The notes beneath the pieces were generated by a model, which made no database searches, was not told the origin of the DNA, and worked only from the letters and a program-made list of their open reading frames with translations. Of a stretch of 64,000 bases of DNA, positions 9,162 to 20,190 are shown piece after piece. Source of the DNA: Chlamydiia bacterium (GTDB lineage: Bacteria; Chlamydiota; Chlamydiia; Chlamydiales; Simkaniaceae); NCBI GenBank assembly GCA_022601645.1, contig JAJACH010000001.1, positions 496,001 through 560,000 of the forward strand, given 5' to 3'. Both the position numbers and the translations under genes were made by a program. The stretch's first letter is position 1, and the number at the start of each line of letters is the position of its first letter.

Positions 9162-9853
9162 TTTTGTCCTACGTAAATGGTGACAGTTCCAAAGCTTAAT
9201 GGGTAGTAGCTACAACCCTTGAGCCCGGCTGAACGCATGATTTCCAAAAAACGCTCGCCGCTTGGAAAGGTCTCTATTGATTCGGGTAAATATTGATAAG
9301 CTCCATCGTCTCCTGAGAAAAACTTCCCGATTTTAGGGAGGATCTTTAACAAATACCAACCATGTAGACGTTTGATTAAAGAGGTGCTAGGTTCTGAAAA
9401 TTCCAAAATAATCAAGCGGCCATCTTTAACAAGGATTCTTTTGGCCTCTTCCATGACTTTGGCAGGGTCTGGGACGTTGCGTATCCCAAAGCTCATCGTG
9501 ACAGCTTCAACAGACTCATCGGCGATTGGAAGCTCGTCTGCGCTTGCTCTGACCATCTCAATCTGATTTGCAAAGGGGGAGCCCGCAATTTTTCGCCTTC
9601 CAATCGAGAGCATATCCGCTGCAGGGTCAATTCCAACAGCTCGCTCAAAGCGCTTATCTCTTTTAAATAGGGATAAGATTTGATCTCCAGTGCCAGTTGC
9701 AAGATCTACCAAACGCAGGCTGTTAAAATCTGGCAAAAAATCCGCCACTTTTTTTCGCCAATATAAATCTAGCCCAAGGGATAAAATCCGGTTGAGGCGA
9801 TCGTAGGTTGACGAAATTCTGTTAAACATTTCAGGTGTTTCAACTTTTTCCAT
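9158..9853 (-). CDS. menG: Demethylmenaquinone methyltransferase MenG/UbiE
   Basis: Class I SAM methyltransferase catalysing the last step to menaquinone. Motif I is DLATGTGDQ (residues 50-58), the acidic post-I residue is in GIDPAADML, and the UbiE signature SFGIRNVPD follows in the middle of the protein. The N-terminal segment MFNRISSTYDRLNRILSLG is the classical UbiE family signature. First gene of the men operon (menG-F-D-B-A-C-E); 231 residues, normal. No ubiquinone genes accompany it, so menaquinone is the probable only substrate. Confidence 0.94.
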   Translation of the reverse strand: MEKVETPEMFNRISSTYDRLNRILSLGLDLYWRKKVADFLPDFNSLRLVDLATGTGDQILSLFKRDKRFERAVGIDPAADMLSIGRRKIAGSPFANQIEMVRASADELPIADESVEAVTMSFGIRNVPDPAKVMEEAKRILVKDGRLIILEFSEPSTSLIKRLHGWYLLKILPKIGKFFSGDDGAYQYLPESIETFPSGERFLEIMRSAGLKGCSYYPLSFGTVTIYVGQK

Positions 9854-9903
9854 GCAGAAATATTTACCAGAACTATTCCTTTTACGAAAGAGAAAAGAAG
9901 CGT

Positions 9904-10194
9904 CTAAGGGTTGGTTAGGTCAGAAACTCTTCCTGCAGTGATTGCTAAGCCTTTAAAAAGAAGGCCTAATCCTAGTGCTCTAAAGGCCACTGCTGCAATT
10001 TCAAACGTTTCAGCTTCAAAGGTGCAATCGATGATAATATCTAAACTACCAAGCAAAATAGTCAGTGCTGAAAAAAAAGCCCCAGCTACAATGACCACAT
10101 TACCTACGATATGTGCCGCATCATGCACAAAATTTGATCCTGAGTGTATAGCTGATCTGACAGTGGGATTTAAGGTGGCAATAGAAGATGCCAT
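9904..10194 (-). CDS. Small bilobed membrane protein (Inc-like)
   Basis: A 96-residue protein with a short hydrophilic N-terminus (about 25 residues) and two hydrophobic lobes at roughly 29-53 and 67-88. It ends in SDLTNP. An AAGGAG ribosome site precedes the ATG. It resembles the gene at 10639-10959 in size, lobe spacing and the C-terminal '-TNP' ending, so the two are probably distant paralogues flanking a secreted protein. Bilobed hydrophobic domains are the hallmark of chlamydial Inc proteins. The Inc assignment is inference from shape only. Confidence 0.6.
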   Translation of the reverse strand: MASSIATLNPTVRSAIHSGSNFVHDAAHIVGNVVIVAGAFFSALTILLGSLDIIIDCTFEAETFEIAAVAFRALGLGLLFKGLAITAGRVSDLTNP

Positions 10195-10196
10195 AT

Positions 10197-10604
10197 TCAG
10201 TTCTCCTTAGAAGTTAAAATTGTATATGTGATTGCTTGTTCAGTGTGGGTTGGGGCGCCTATAAGAGCATCTAAATCGCTCTCCCAATCACTCCAATTAA
10301 TTCCATCTGTGGTGATCATGAAACTGTAACGCAGTTTATGGTGATGAAAATTGTGACCAGGGTTTGGCACGTCCCATTCAGTATCACTCGAGCACCGCAC
10401 TTGAATGGTGCTGGGTGTTTCTGCTGTGTATAAATAGGTTCCAGGGCCTGTAAAGTCGTCGATAGCTGAATCGACTTGTACGGTGATCACATCTCCAACC
10501 TCTAATGTCACTTGATTGACTTCGCCATCATCATCAAATTCAAAGTTAGGCGTAGCAAATATGGCGAGAGAAAGAAGGGAAAAGAAGGTGCTTTTTCTAA
10601 TCAT
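10197..10604 (-). CDS. Secreted hypothetical protein, 135 aa
   Basis: From the ATG at 10604 the protein begins MIRKSTFFSLLSLAIFATPN, a standard Sec signal peptide (basic start, hydrophobic core, cleavage near Ala-Thr-Pro). The mature part is acidic and beta-rich. It includes a histidine cluster (HNFHHHK) near residue 85 and a 'TTDGINWSDWESD' stretch of the kind seen in carbohydrate-binding or beta-sandwich modules. No family is recognised. The frame is open further upstream to 10739, but that part would overlap the next gene and lacks a start signal. Likely cotranscribed with its two small neighbours. Confidence 0.6.
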   Translation of the reverse strand: MIRKSTFFSLLSLAIFATPNFEFDDDGEVNQVTLEVGDVITVQVDSAIDDFTGPGTYLYTAETPSTIQVRCSSDTEWDVPNPGHNFHHHKLRYSFMITTDGINWSDWESDLDALIGAPTHTEQAITYTILTSKEN

Positions 10605-10638
10605 AGCCCAAAATTTTAGCAAACTGCCTTTAGGTTTG

Positions 10639-10959
10639 TCAAGGATTTGTAAAGTGTATGACAGTTCGCGAGATGTAATGAACAGACCTAAGCGCGCAGC
10701 CTGCAGCCAAGAACGGCATTGCAGTAGACAGTAGGTCAAATGAGTCAGTCAAGGCCCCGTCAAATATAAGATCGGGGATGACAAGATACAAACCAAGAGC
10801 AGCGATTAATCCTCCAAAGACTAGGGGGATATCACTGAAGAATTTTGTCACATCCTTTAGGAAGAAGGCAACTTTTCGGGCTGTAGTTTGCCAGGTTGTT
10901 TCTTCTGTTGAGGTGGGTGGGGCAGGGGGTGGTGTTACGGTTGTTGTGATGGCTGCCAT
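10639..10959 (-). CDS. Small bilobed membrane protein (Inc-like)
   Basis: The start at 10959 has a strong AAGGAGAG site. The 106-residue product has a Thr/Pro-rich hydrophilic N-terminus (ITTTVTPPPAPPTSTEE) and two hydrophobic lobes near residues 47-68 and 78-98. It ends in IHFTNP, like its neighbour at 9904-10194. The arrangement (soluble N-terminal 45 residues then a hairpin) is what is expected of a type III-secreted inclusion-membrane protein, but no experiment-based family is recognised. Head of a three-gene unit. Confidence 0.6.
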   Translation of the reverse strand: MAAITTTVTPPPAPPTSTEETTWQTTARKVAFFLKDVTKFFSDIPLVFGGLIAALGLYLVIPDLIFDGALTDSFDLLSTAMPFLAAGCALRSVHYISRTVIHFTNP

Positions 10960-11014
10960 TTTACTCTCCTTGAAATGGTAAGCAAGCGAACCTATCAAAG
11001 GTGTTAAGATATTG

Positions 11015-11278
11015 TCAACACCATTCGATAATACAAGCAAGGGGGCAGTCTACATTAGGAATTCGAGTTCCAGCCAGAGATTTCTCACCATTGATCAAGA
11101 CCTCGATCCTCCCAGTGAGGCTAAATGTGCTGTATAGGCTGTGTTGCGCGATCCAGTTTAGCGCAGCTGATTTTATGTTTAATGCCTGTTGAGCGCCATT
11201 TTTGGCGAATAATAATTGATCAGAAATTGTTACACCCCCGCCTGCAAGGGCGAGGGTAATACGTAAATCAACGGCCAT
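11015..11278 (-). CDS. Hypothetical protein, 87 aa, coupled to typA
   Basis: The ATG at 11278 lies inside the last codons of typA and the frames overlap by 11 bases, suggesting translational coupling. The product starts [19 protein letters not shown] and ends in a short Cys-containing segment (DCPLACIIEWC). It is mildly hydrophobic with no clear membrane span. I do not recognise it. The frame is open upstream to 11323, but that part lies within typA. Reality as a gene is likely but not certain. Confidence 0.45.
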   Translation of the reverse strand: MAVDLRITLALAGGGVTISDQLLFAKNGAQQALNIKSAALNWIAQHSLYSTFSLTGRIEVLINGEKSLAGTRIPNVDCPLACIIEWC

Positions 11279-13049
11279 CTTTGCTGCGTTTTCGAATACG
11301 TACGTGGTTTGGAGTGACCTCAATCAATTCGTCATCTTCGATAAAGTCGATTGCCTCTTCTAGAGTAAATGTTTTAGGAGGCGTTAGCATCACGTTTTCA
11401 TCCGCAAGTTGAGTGCGGAAGTTGGTAAGCTGCTTTTCTTTAGTGATGTTGATTTTAAGGTCGTTGTCGCGGGCGTTTTCTCCGACGACCATGCCTTCGT
11501 AGACTTCATCGCCAGGTTTGACAAAGAGTGTTCCACGATCTTGAAGAGCGAAACATGCATAGCCTGTGACACGACCCTTATTCATAGAGGTCAGTGCGCC
11601 AGATTGGCGTTTAGGGATATCGCCTTTCATCGGAGCAAAGCAATCAAAAACAGCGCTTAAAACTCCCTTCCCTTTGGTGATCGTCAGGAAGTGGTTGCGG
11701 TAACCAATCAAGCCTCTTGTGGGAACAAGGAATTCCATTTCGGTAAGGCCATGTTCATTCGTAGCTAGATGTTTCATCTCGCCACGTCTTTTTGAGAGTC
11801 CTTCGATCACGGCACCAGAAAATTCTTCGGGGACCTCGATATGAGTGGCTTCTAATGGCTCGTTGCCGTCTTTAATAATGACTTTCGGTTTAGCCAAGGT
11901 CAATTCAAAGCCCTCGCGGCGCATCGCCTCAACGAGGATGGACAGGTGAAGTTCTCCACGGCCTGAAACACGCATCACCTCATCGCCAATTTCTTCAATG
12001 ACAAGGGAGATGTTTGCTCGGCGTTCTTTTTCAAGGCGGTCACGGATTTTATTCATTGTGACGTGTTTTCCATCTTGTCCAGCAAACGGGCTAGAGTTGA
12101 CGGTGATGTCGATCGAAAGGGTTGGTTCTGAAAGGTCGATTGGGGGGAGTGGGTCAGTCGTAGGGAGGTTAGAAAGAGTGTCTCCAATCATGATTTCTGG
12201 AGCACCGGCGATACTTACAATATCTCCAGCTCCTGCCTCGTCCATTTCAATTTTTTGCAGGCCAAGGTACCCTTCAATTTGGGTGATTTTGTGATTGGTG
12301 ATCTTTCCTTCAGGTGTAATCAGGTGGAAGGAGTCATTTTTCTTGATTGTACCTTCTAAGATTCGTCCTGTTGCCTGACGGCCCACAAATTCGGAATAAG
12401 AAAGTGTTGCAGCTTGCATGACAAAAGGAACTTCCAAACTGCCAGGAGGTGCTGGAACGGCGTCCACCATCAGGTCAAATAGAGGGGTCATATTGTCTCT
12501 TGGATCGCCGACTTCTTTCATGGCAAAGCCACCGATACCAGACGCATACGCGTAGGCAAAGTCTAGCTGCTCGTCGTTGGCGCCAAGTTCGACAAAAAGG
12601 TCAAATGTTTCATTGAGGGCGTGGTCGGGATCGGCGTTTGGTTTATCGATCTTGTTGAGAACAACAATAGGGCAGATGCCCATTTTAAGCGCCGCTGAGA
12701 GAACGAAACGGGTTTGAGGCATTGGGCCTTCTTGAGCATCCACAAGGAGTAGGACAGAGCCCACCATTCCAAGGATTCTTTCAACTTCGCCAGAGAAGTC
12801 AGCGTGTCCTGGGGTGTCGATCAAATTAATTTTATAGTCATTATAATAAAGACTAGTGTGTTTGGCGAAAATCGTGATCCCACGCTCTTGTTCTTGCGCG
12901 TTTGAGTCTAAAGCTCGCTCAGGAACCTTCTCATTGTCACGAAAAATATTTGCTTGTTTTAAGAGGGCATCTAAAAGGGTAGTTTTCCCATGGTCAATAT
13001 GCGCTACGATGGCGACATTTCTGATTTGGTCTGGTGTAAATAAGTTCAT
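11268..13049 (-). CDS. typA: Ribosome-associated GTPase TypA/BipA
   Basis: Translational GTPase of the EF-G family that binds ribosomes under stress and aids large-subunit assembly. The G1 motif AHIDHGKT is at residues 16-23, the switch II motif DTPGHADF follows near 75, and NKIDKPNAD supplies G4. EF-G-like domains II, III and V follow, with the BipA-specific C-terminal domain ending in ...[10 protein letters not shown]. Length 593 is slightly short of the usual 605-615 but all domains are present. It is divergent from dciA with only 44 bases between the starts. Confidence 0.96.
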   Translation of the reverse strand: MNLFTPDQIRNVAIVAHIDHGKTTLLDALLKQANIFRDNEKVPERALDSNAQEQERGITIFAKHTSLYYNDYKINLIDTPGHADFSGEVERILGMVGSVLLLVDAQEGPMPQTRFVLSAALKMGICPIVVLNKIDKPNADPDHALNETFDLFVELGANDEQLDFAYAYASGIGGFAMKEVGDPRDNMTPLFDLMVDAVPAPPGSLEVPFVMQAATLSYSEFVGRQATGRILEGTIKKNDSFHLITPEGKITNHKITQIEGYLGLQKIEMDEAGAGDIVSIAGAPEIMIGDTLSNLPTTDPLPPIDLSEPTLSIDITVNSSPFAGQDGKHVTMNKIRDRLEKERRANISLVIEEIGDEVMRVSGRGELHLSILVEAMRREGFELTLAKPKVIIKDGNEPLEATHIEVPEEFSGAVIEGLSKRRGEMKHLATNEHGLTEMEFLVPTRGLIGYRNHFLTITKGKGVLSAVFDCFAPMKGDIPKRQSGALTSMNKGRVTGYACFALQDRGTLFVKPGDEVYEGMVVGENARDNDLKINITKEKQLTNFRTQLADENVMLTPPKTFTLEEAIDFIEDDELIEVTPNHVRIRKRSKDGR

Positions 13050-13077
13050 AGAAAATATCCTATCAAATTCCCGACTA

Positions 13078-13086
13078 TGTTACAAT
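13078..13086 (+). promoter_or_regulatory. Extended -10 of the dciA-gyrBA operon
   Basis: TG-T-TACAAT ends seven bases before the ATG of dciA at 13094, which puts the expected transcription start on or next to the start codon. No -35 hexamer of quality is visible. An ATG at 13085 overlaps the box and is unlikely to be used. Confidence 0.5.
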
Positions 13087-13093
13087 GCAAGAC

Positions 13094-13420
13094 ATGCCAA
13101 GAACCCCGAAATATTACTCAGGAACGAAACCAACAGGTCGCCATATTCGCGATTTAATCCCGAGTGTGTTAAACAAAGCATCCAAGTCAATTGAAGCCCA
13201 AAGCGAACTGATATTAGGTACATGGGGTGAAATTGTTGGAGAGACGATCGGTGAGATGTGCTCAGCTGAAAGCTTTGTAGATGGGGTCTTGAGAGTAAAA
13301 GTCAAACACGCTACACTGCACAGTCTACTGAAAGATACAGAAAAACCCCGGTTGCTAAGCGAGTATAAGAAGCGCTTTCCAACTGTAAAAATTAAAAATA
13401 TCGTCTTCTTTATTGGATAA
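13094..13420 (+). CDS. dciA: DciA-family (DUF721) helicase-loading protein
   Basis: A 108-residue DUF721 protein. The recognisable core is the KH-like segment LGTWGEIVGETIGEMCSAES followed by a basic beta-strand region (VLRVKVKHATLHSLL) and a C-terminal IKNIVFFIG strand. DciA proteins recruit the replicative helicase in bacteria lacking DnaC/DnaI, and the gene frequently sits next to gyrB or recF. Here it is 15 bases from gyrB and clearly in its operon. I chose ATG 13094 because of the upstream -10 box. Chlamydiae carry this gene before gyrB in the same order (from memory of C. trachomatis). Confidence 0.85.
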   Translation: MPRTPKYYSGTKPTGRHIRDLIPSVLNKASKSIEAQSELILGTWGEIVGETIGEMCSAESFVDGVLRVKVKHATLHSLLKDTEKPRLLSEYKKRFPTVKIKNIVFFIG

Positions 13421-15913
<2,493 letters not shown>

Positions 15914-15926
15914 AGGTGAATTAGAG

Positions 15927-18392
15927 ATGTCCTACACTGAAGGTGAAACCGTAGTCCCAAGAAATGTCGAAGACGAGATGAAGGAGAGTTATCTCCGCTA
16001 CTCGATGTCGGTCATTATAGCCCGTGCACTGCCAGATGTGCGCGATGGTTTAAAACCCTCGCAAAGACGCTTGCTCTATGCGATGCGACAACTAAACCTC
16101 TCTCCAGGTGCGAAGCACAGAAAATGTGCGAAGATTTGTGGAGACACCTCTGGGGATTTTCACCCTCACGGGGAAAGTGTCATCTATCCAACACTTGTAA
16201 GACTTGCTCAAGACTGGGTCATGCGTTGTCCACTTATTCAAGGGCAGGGTAACTTCGGATCGGTTGACGGGGATCCTCCAGCTGCCATGCGTTACACAGA
16301 AGCTCGCTTGACACGCGGTTCGATGGCACTCATGGAAGACTTAGAAAAAGAAACTGTTGAGTATATCGCAAACTACGATGAAACGAAAAAAGAACCAACA
16401 GTTTTCCCAGCAAAATTCCCTAACCTACTCTGTAATGGATCTTCAGGGATTGCAGTTGGAATGGCAACGAATATCCCTCCGCATAATTTAGGCGAACTTA
16501 TCAAGGCCACTAAACTTGTAGTTGACGATCCTAAAGCCACTGTCGATGAGATCATGGAAGTGATGCCAGCGCCTGATTTCCCAACAGGGGGCGTAATCTG
16601 TGGGTATCGAGGCGTTAAAGAAGCCTATCATACTGGCCGTGGTAAGGTCAGGTTGCGCGGTGTACTCCACGTAGAAGACCAAAAAGGATCAGGGGATCGC
16701 CAGCGCGTTGTAATCGATGAAATTCCCTACAATATCAATAAATCCCGCCTTATCGAAAAAATAGCAGGGCTTATCAACGATAAGCATATGAATGGGATTG
16801 CCGATATTCGCGATGAGTCCGATAAAACAGGCATGCGTGTTGTTTTAGACCTTAAAAAGGGAGAAATCCCCGATGTGATTATCAATCAACTCTACAAATT
16901 CACCGATATGCAGATCACCTTCGGCTGCAACATGCTAGCCCTTGATAAAGGTTTGCCTCGCATTATGAACGTCAAGCAGATTATCTCTGCTTGGGTTGAT
17001 CACCGCATCGATGTGGTTCGTGCTAGAACGCGCTTTGAGCTTAAAAAAGCAGAAGCTCGTGCTCATTTACTTGAAGGTTACTTAAAAGCCCTAGATCACC
17101 TCGATGCCATCGTAAAGTTGATCCGTGCATCAAAAGATCGCGATGAAGCGAAAAAAGAGCTAATCGCTACGTATGAGTTTACAGAAAGACAAGCTAATGC
17201 CGTCTTAGAACTTCGCCTTTACCAACTTACAAGCCTAGAGCGCAATAAAGTTGAAGACGAGTACGAAGATCTCAAGAAGAAAATCGCCCATTTTAAAGCC
17301 ATTCTTGCCGATGAAGGCATGGTTCGCAGTATCATCAAAGATGAGCTAGACGAAGTCGATAAACATGCAAAATCAGAGAGAATGACGCAAATTGCCCCTG
17401 CAGAAGGGGAGTTTTCTATGGAAGATCTGATCGCTAACGAAGCGGTTGTGATTACCATTTCAAACGATGATTATATCAAACGGATGCCAGCGGATGCCTT
17501 TAAAGAGCAAAAGCGTGGTGGCCAGGGTGTCATCGGTATGGACATGAAAAAAGAGTCCGATACCCTAAAAGGCATTTACGTCGCGACAACACACGACAAT
17601 CTCATGATCTTCACAAACTTTGGCCGGGTCTACTGGCTCAAAGCGTGGCAAGTGCCAGAAACAGGGCGTCGTTCAAAAGGGAAGCCTCTAGTTAATTTCT
17701 GCGAAGGCATTTCAGAAGGTGAAAAAATAGCAACCGTTCTGCGCGTTCAAGACTTTACAGAATCAGCTTCCATACTCTTGGTCACTCGAAAGGGTGTAGT
17801 AAAGAAAACAACTCTTGATTCGTTTGCTAATCCACGCCGAAAAGGTGTGTTTGCAATTAACATTGATGATGAGGATGAAGTGATTTCAGCTCACCTGACT
17901 CACCTAGATGAGCAAATTATGCTCTTTACACGTGGGGGAATGGCGGTCCGCTTCGAACAAGAGCTTGTTCGAGATATGGGACGTGTTGCTCGAGGTGTTC
18001 GTGGAATTAAACTCAAAGATGCTCAAGATGCAGTCGTTTCTTGCGAAGTTGTAAAAGGCAATGAGACACTACTTATCGTCTGTGAAAATGGCTATGGTAA
18101 ACGTTCGAATGTTGAACAGTTTAGACAAACCAATCGCGGTGGCATAGGCGTTAGATCTATTATTACAAGTAAGCGCAATGGCTTTGTGATAGGAGTCCTC
18201 TCTGTAGCAGATCAAGACAGTGTCATTATGATGTCCCAAGGTGGACAGACTGTCCGCATGAACATGGCTGACATCCGAGTAATGGGGCGTTCAACACAAG
18301 GTGTAAAAGTTGTTAACCTAAAAGCGGGTGATAACTTAATCGGCATGCAGAAGATAGAACACATCAGCGATGAAGAAGATGTCAAAGAATAA
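15927..18392 (+). CDS. gyrA: DNA gyrase subunit A
   Basis: Breakage-reunion subunit of gyrase, 821 residues. The catalytic tyrosine is Y123 in AAMRYTEARL. The quinolone-resistance region reads HPHGESVIYPTL, so the Ser corresponding to E. coli S83 is kept (S84) while the position of D87 is a proline (P88). A GyrA-box-like QKRGGQGV begins the beta-pinwheel C-terminal domain, which supports a gyrase rather than topoisomerase IV. An acidic C-terminal tail (HISDEEDVKE) follows. Starts 13 bases after gyrB. Confidence 0.98.
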   Translation: MSYTEGETVVPRNVEDEMKESYLRYSMSVIIARALPDVRDGLKPSQRRLLYAMRQLNLSPGAKHRKCAKICGDTSGDFHPHGESVIYPTLVRLAQDWVMRCPLIQGQGNFGSVDGDPPAAMRYTEARLTRGSMALMEDLEKETVEYIANYDETKKEPTVFPAKFPNLLCNGSSGIAVGMATNIPPHNLGELIKATKLVVDDPKATVDEIMEVMPAPDFPTGGVICGYRGVKEAYHTGRGKVRLRGVLHVEDQKGSGDRQRVVIDEIPYNINKSRLIEKIAGLINDKHMNGIADIRDESDKTGMRVVLDLKKGEIPDVIINQLYKFTDMQITFGCNMLALDKGLPRIMNVKQIISAWVDHRIDVVRARTRFELKKAEARAHLLEGYLKALDHLDAIVKLIRASKDRDEAKKELIATYEFTERQANAVLELRLYQLTSLERNKVEDEYEDLKKKIAHFKAILADEGMVRSIIKDELDEVDKHAKSERMTQIAPAEGEFSMEDLIANEAVVITISNDDYIKRMPADAFKEQKRGGQGVIGMDMKKESDTLKGIYVATTHDNLMIFTNFGRVYWLKAWQVPETGRRSKGKPLVNFCEGISEGEKIATVLRVQDFTESASILLVTRKGVVKKTTLDSFANPRRKGVFAINIDDEDEVISAHLTHLDEQIMLFTRGGMAVRFEQELVRDMGRVARGVRGIKLKDAQDAVVSCEVVKGNETLLIVCENGYGKRSNVEQFRQTNRGGIGVRSIITSKRNGFVIGVLSVADQDSVIMMSQGGQTVRMNMADIRVMGRSTQGVKVVNLKAGDNLIGMQKIEHISDEEDVKE

Positions 18393-19005
18393 TGGACTAT
18401 TTGTCACAATTGAAGGGGGCGATGGCTCCGGCAAATCGACTCTTATCGAGCGTATTTTTGACACTTTGACTGCGCGTGGGTTTAACGTTTTAAAGACGCG
18501 CGCACCTGGCGGATGTAAGCTAGGCCTTGGCATCCGCGAGCTGTTGCTGCATAGCGATGACATCACAGCAAAAGCTGAACTCTTCCTCTATTTAGCTGAT
18601 CGAGCAGAGCATGTAGAGAAAGTCATTTTGCCAGCCCTTTCAGATAATAAGATTGTTCTTTGTGACCGGTTTAATGATTCTACCATTGCCTACCAAGGGG
18701 GAGCTCGTAATTTAGAGCTTCTCGGGTTTTGTGAGTTTGCAGCCGGGAAACTGACCCCTCACCTCACACTTTATCTCGATGTGGATGCAAAAATTGGCCT
18801 TTCTCGCGTTAAAGGGGAGAAGGATCGCTTAGAACGAGAAGACCTCTCCTTCCATGAAAATGTACGTAAAGGCTATTTGGAACTTGCAGAGCAAAATAAA
18901 GAGAGAATCCGCACTTTGAACGCCAACCTCTCATCGGAAGAGGTCTTTCAAAATGCGATTGAACTGATCAATACCAAGTTAAGTGCCACCTTATGTCTGA
19001 TGTAA
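18379..19005 (+). CDS. tmk: Thymidylate kinase
   Basis: dTMP kinase of about 208 residues. The P-loop is EGGDGSGKST near the N-terminus, the DRF motif is in LCDRFNDSTIAYQGG, and the lid follows LYLDVDAKIGLSRV. The TMK signature RAPGG contains the Arg that reads the substrate, in the form KTRAPGG. ATG at 18379 lies inside the end of gyrA; another at 18370 adds three residues. It is followed at once by the delta-prime gene, an arrangement conserved across many bacteria. Confidence 0.95.
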   Translation: MSKNNGLFVTIEGGDGSGKSTLIERIFDTLTARGFNVLKTRAPGGCKLGLGIRELLLHSDDITAKAELFLYLADRAEHVEKVILPALSDNKIVLCDRFNDSTIAYQGGARNLELLGFCEFAAGKLTPHLTLYLDVDAKIGLSRVKGEKDRLEREDLSFHENVRKGYLELAEQNKERIRTLNANLSSEEVFQNAIELINTKLSATLCLM

Positions 19006-19604
19006 GAATCTACTTTGGACCCTCAAGAGACAGTTATACAAAAGCCGCGCTTGAGTATGCACAAGAGCTTTTAGGCTCACAGATCACCAATTTACGAGAG
19101 TATTTTCCCGAGGGAAAAACAGCTATGCATTCGATTAGTACGATTCGCGAAATCAAAGAAGAGGCCATGACTCGTCCATTTGAAGGCGAACACAAAGTCC
19201 TAATCATTCATGGCGCTGACCGGATGCTACCCTCTGGAGCAAATGCGCTTTTAAAAACACTTGAAGAACCATACGAAACCACTCACATCCTCCTTCTCAC
19301 TCACGATTTAGATAGTATTTTGCCAACGATTCTCTCAAGATGCACAAAGTATCCATATCTCGGTAAACCAGAGGGAAACGTGCTTTCGCTCGAGCAAATC
19401 GACAAACTCAAAGAGAAGGCCCCTTTCGAATGGGCAACCGCCGTCGATCAGCTCCTAGAACAAAAATTGACCATCTACAAAGAGGTAGAGGGAATTTCTG
19501 AGCTCATCAGCCAAGCAAGAGAAGCGATTCATTGTAACATGAAACTCAAGAATGTCCTGGATGGGCTGCACTGTCAAATCCAAGCAGGGCGTCATAACAC
19601 ATAA
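18993..19604 (+). CDS. holB: DNA polymerase III delta-prime-like subunit (short)
   Basis: The protein is a clamp-loader AAA+ family member of 203 residues. It retains the block FEGEHKVLIIHGADRM, ANALLKTLEEP and ILSRC, which are the Walker B-like region, the NALLKxLEEP motif and the SRC motif. There is no Walker A P-loop and the C-terminal collar domain is very short. Delta-prime is normally catalytically silent, so loss of the P-loop is tolerated, but the length is about two thirds of the usual. Overlaps tmk by 13 bases. Its last 59 bases overlap the exonuclease gene on the other strand. Confidence 0.8.
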   Translation: MSDVRIYFGPSRDSYTKAALEYAQELLGSQITNLREYFPEGKTAMHSISTIREIKEEAMTRPFEGEHKVLIIHGADRMLPSGANALLKTLEEPYETTHILLLTHDLDSILPTILSRCTKYPYLGKPEGNVLSLEQIDKLKEKAPFEWATAVDQLLEQKLTIYKEVEGISELISQAREAIHCNMKLKNVLDGLHCQIQAGRHNT

Positions 19605-20139
19605 TCAAGTGATCTACGCCGTTCATCGCGCGGTGAGGCATTGCTTCATCATCAAGGTTGAAGTGACGGGCAATTGCATTTTTACTAAAACCCACTTCCC
19701 AAGGCAAAGTGCCGTGCACGCTCAAGCAGTGTGCCCAAAACATCGACGCTAAATCAAGCCAATGATACGGCCATTGCAGACCTTCTTGCTCCTCGATGTG
19801 AATCAACTGCCCAAAAAAAGAGCGATCAAAAGATGGATTTTGGCAGATAAAGACAGCCTTGCCTCTCACAATATTTTGCTTCTTAAAAAGAGCAATGATT
19901 TCTTCTCTTACCTCAGCTTCTTGCTTGCCCTGTTTCATCTTTTCATAGGTAAAGCCATTGACCTCAAGAGAGCGCGGCGTTGAGCGCTCCCAAACCTCAT
20001 TAGGCTGACACACAAGCGCCTCATACTCAAACATGGTCTCACCTGTTTCAAGGTCGAGTGTTTTGAAAGCGATTTCAAGGATGCGATGTTCTGTAAAGTG
20101 AAGCCCGTTCGTTTCGGTATCTAAAAAAATTCCTAGCAT
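19546..20139 (-). CDS. DEDDh 3'-5' exonuclease (DnaQ-like)
   Basis: RNase T/DnaQ-family exonuclease of 197 residues. Exo I is FLDTETNG at residues 4-11 (catalytic Asp and Glu), Exo II lies in QNPSFDRSFF, and Exo III is HRAMNGVDH, giving the DEDDh set. It could be the proofreading epsilon subunit or a stand-alone RNase/oligoribonuclease. Short length and lack of a polymerase-binding tail leave this open. The start at 20139 begins directly at the first strand (MLGIFLDTETNG); the longer frame to 20196 would run into the mgtC promoter. Confidence 0.85.
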   Translation of the reverse strand: MLGIFLDTETNGLHFTEHRILEIAFKTLDLETGETMFEYEALVCQPNEVWERSTPRSLEVNGFTYEKMKQGKQEAEVREEIIALFKKQNIVRGKAVFICQNPSFDRSFFGQLIHIEEQEGLQWPYHWLDLASMFWAHCLSVHGTLPWEVGFSKNAIARHFNLDDEAMPHRAMNGVDHLIMCYDALLGFDSAAHPGHS

Positions 20140-20154
20140 AATTTGGACTATACA

Positions 20155-20183
20155 TTGACGACAAACCTTTGTCGAGCTACAAG
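20155..20183 (+). promoter_or_regulatory. mgtC promoter with inverted repeat in the spacer
   Basis: TTGACG (20155-20160), a 17-base spacer and TACAAG (20178-20183) form a good promoter. The -10 ends seven bases before the mgtC ATG, which would make a leaderless mRNA. A perfect inverted repeat, CGACAAA-CC-TTTGTCG at 20159-20174, begins within the -35 box and fills most of the spacer. It is placed where a repressor or a MerR-type activator would act. Seen directly; regulation is inferred. Confidence 0.55.
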
Positions 20184-20190
20184 TAAAAAC

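Noticed and set aside
11015-11323. Longer start for the gene coupled to typA
   Set aside because: The additional 15 codons lie within the end of typA and lack a ribosome site; ATG at 11278 is better.
13049-13080. A leaderless promoter for typA
   Set aside because: A TAGGAT hexamer is seven bases before the ATG, but the same bases form an AGGA ribosome site at proper distance, so it cannot be told apart.
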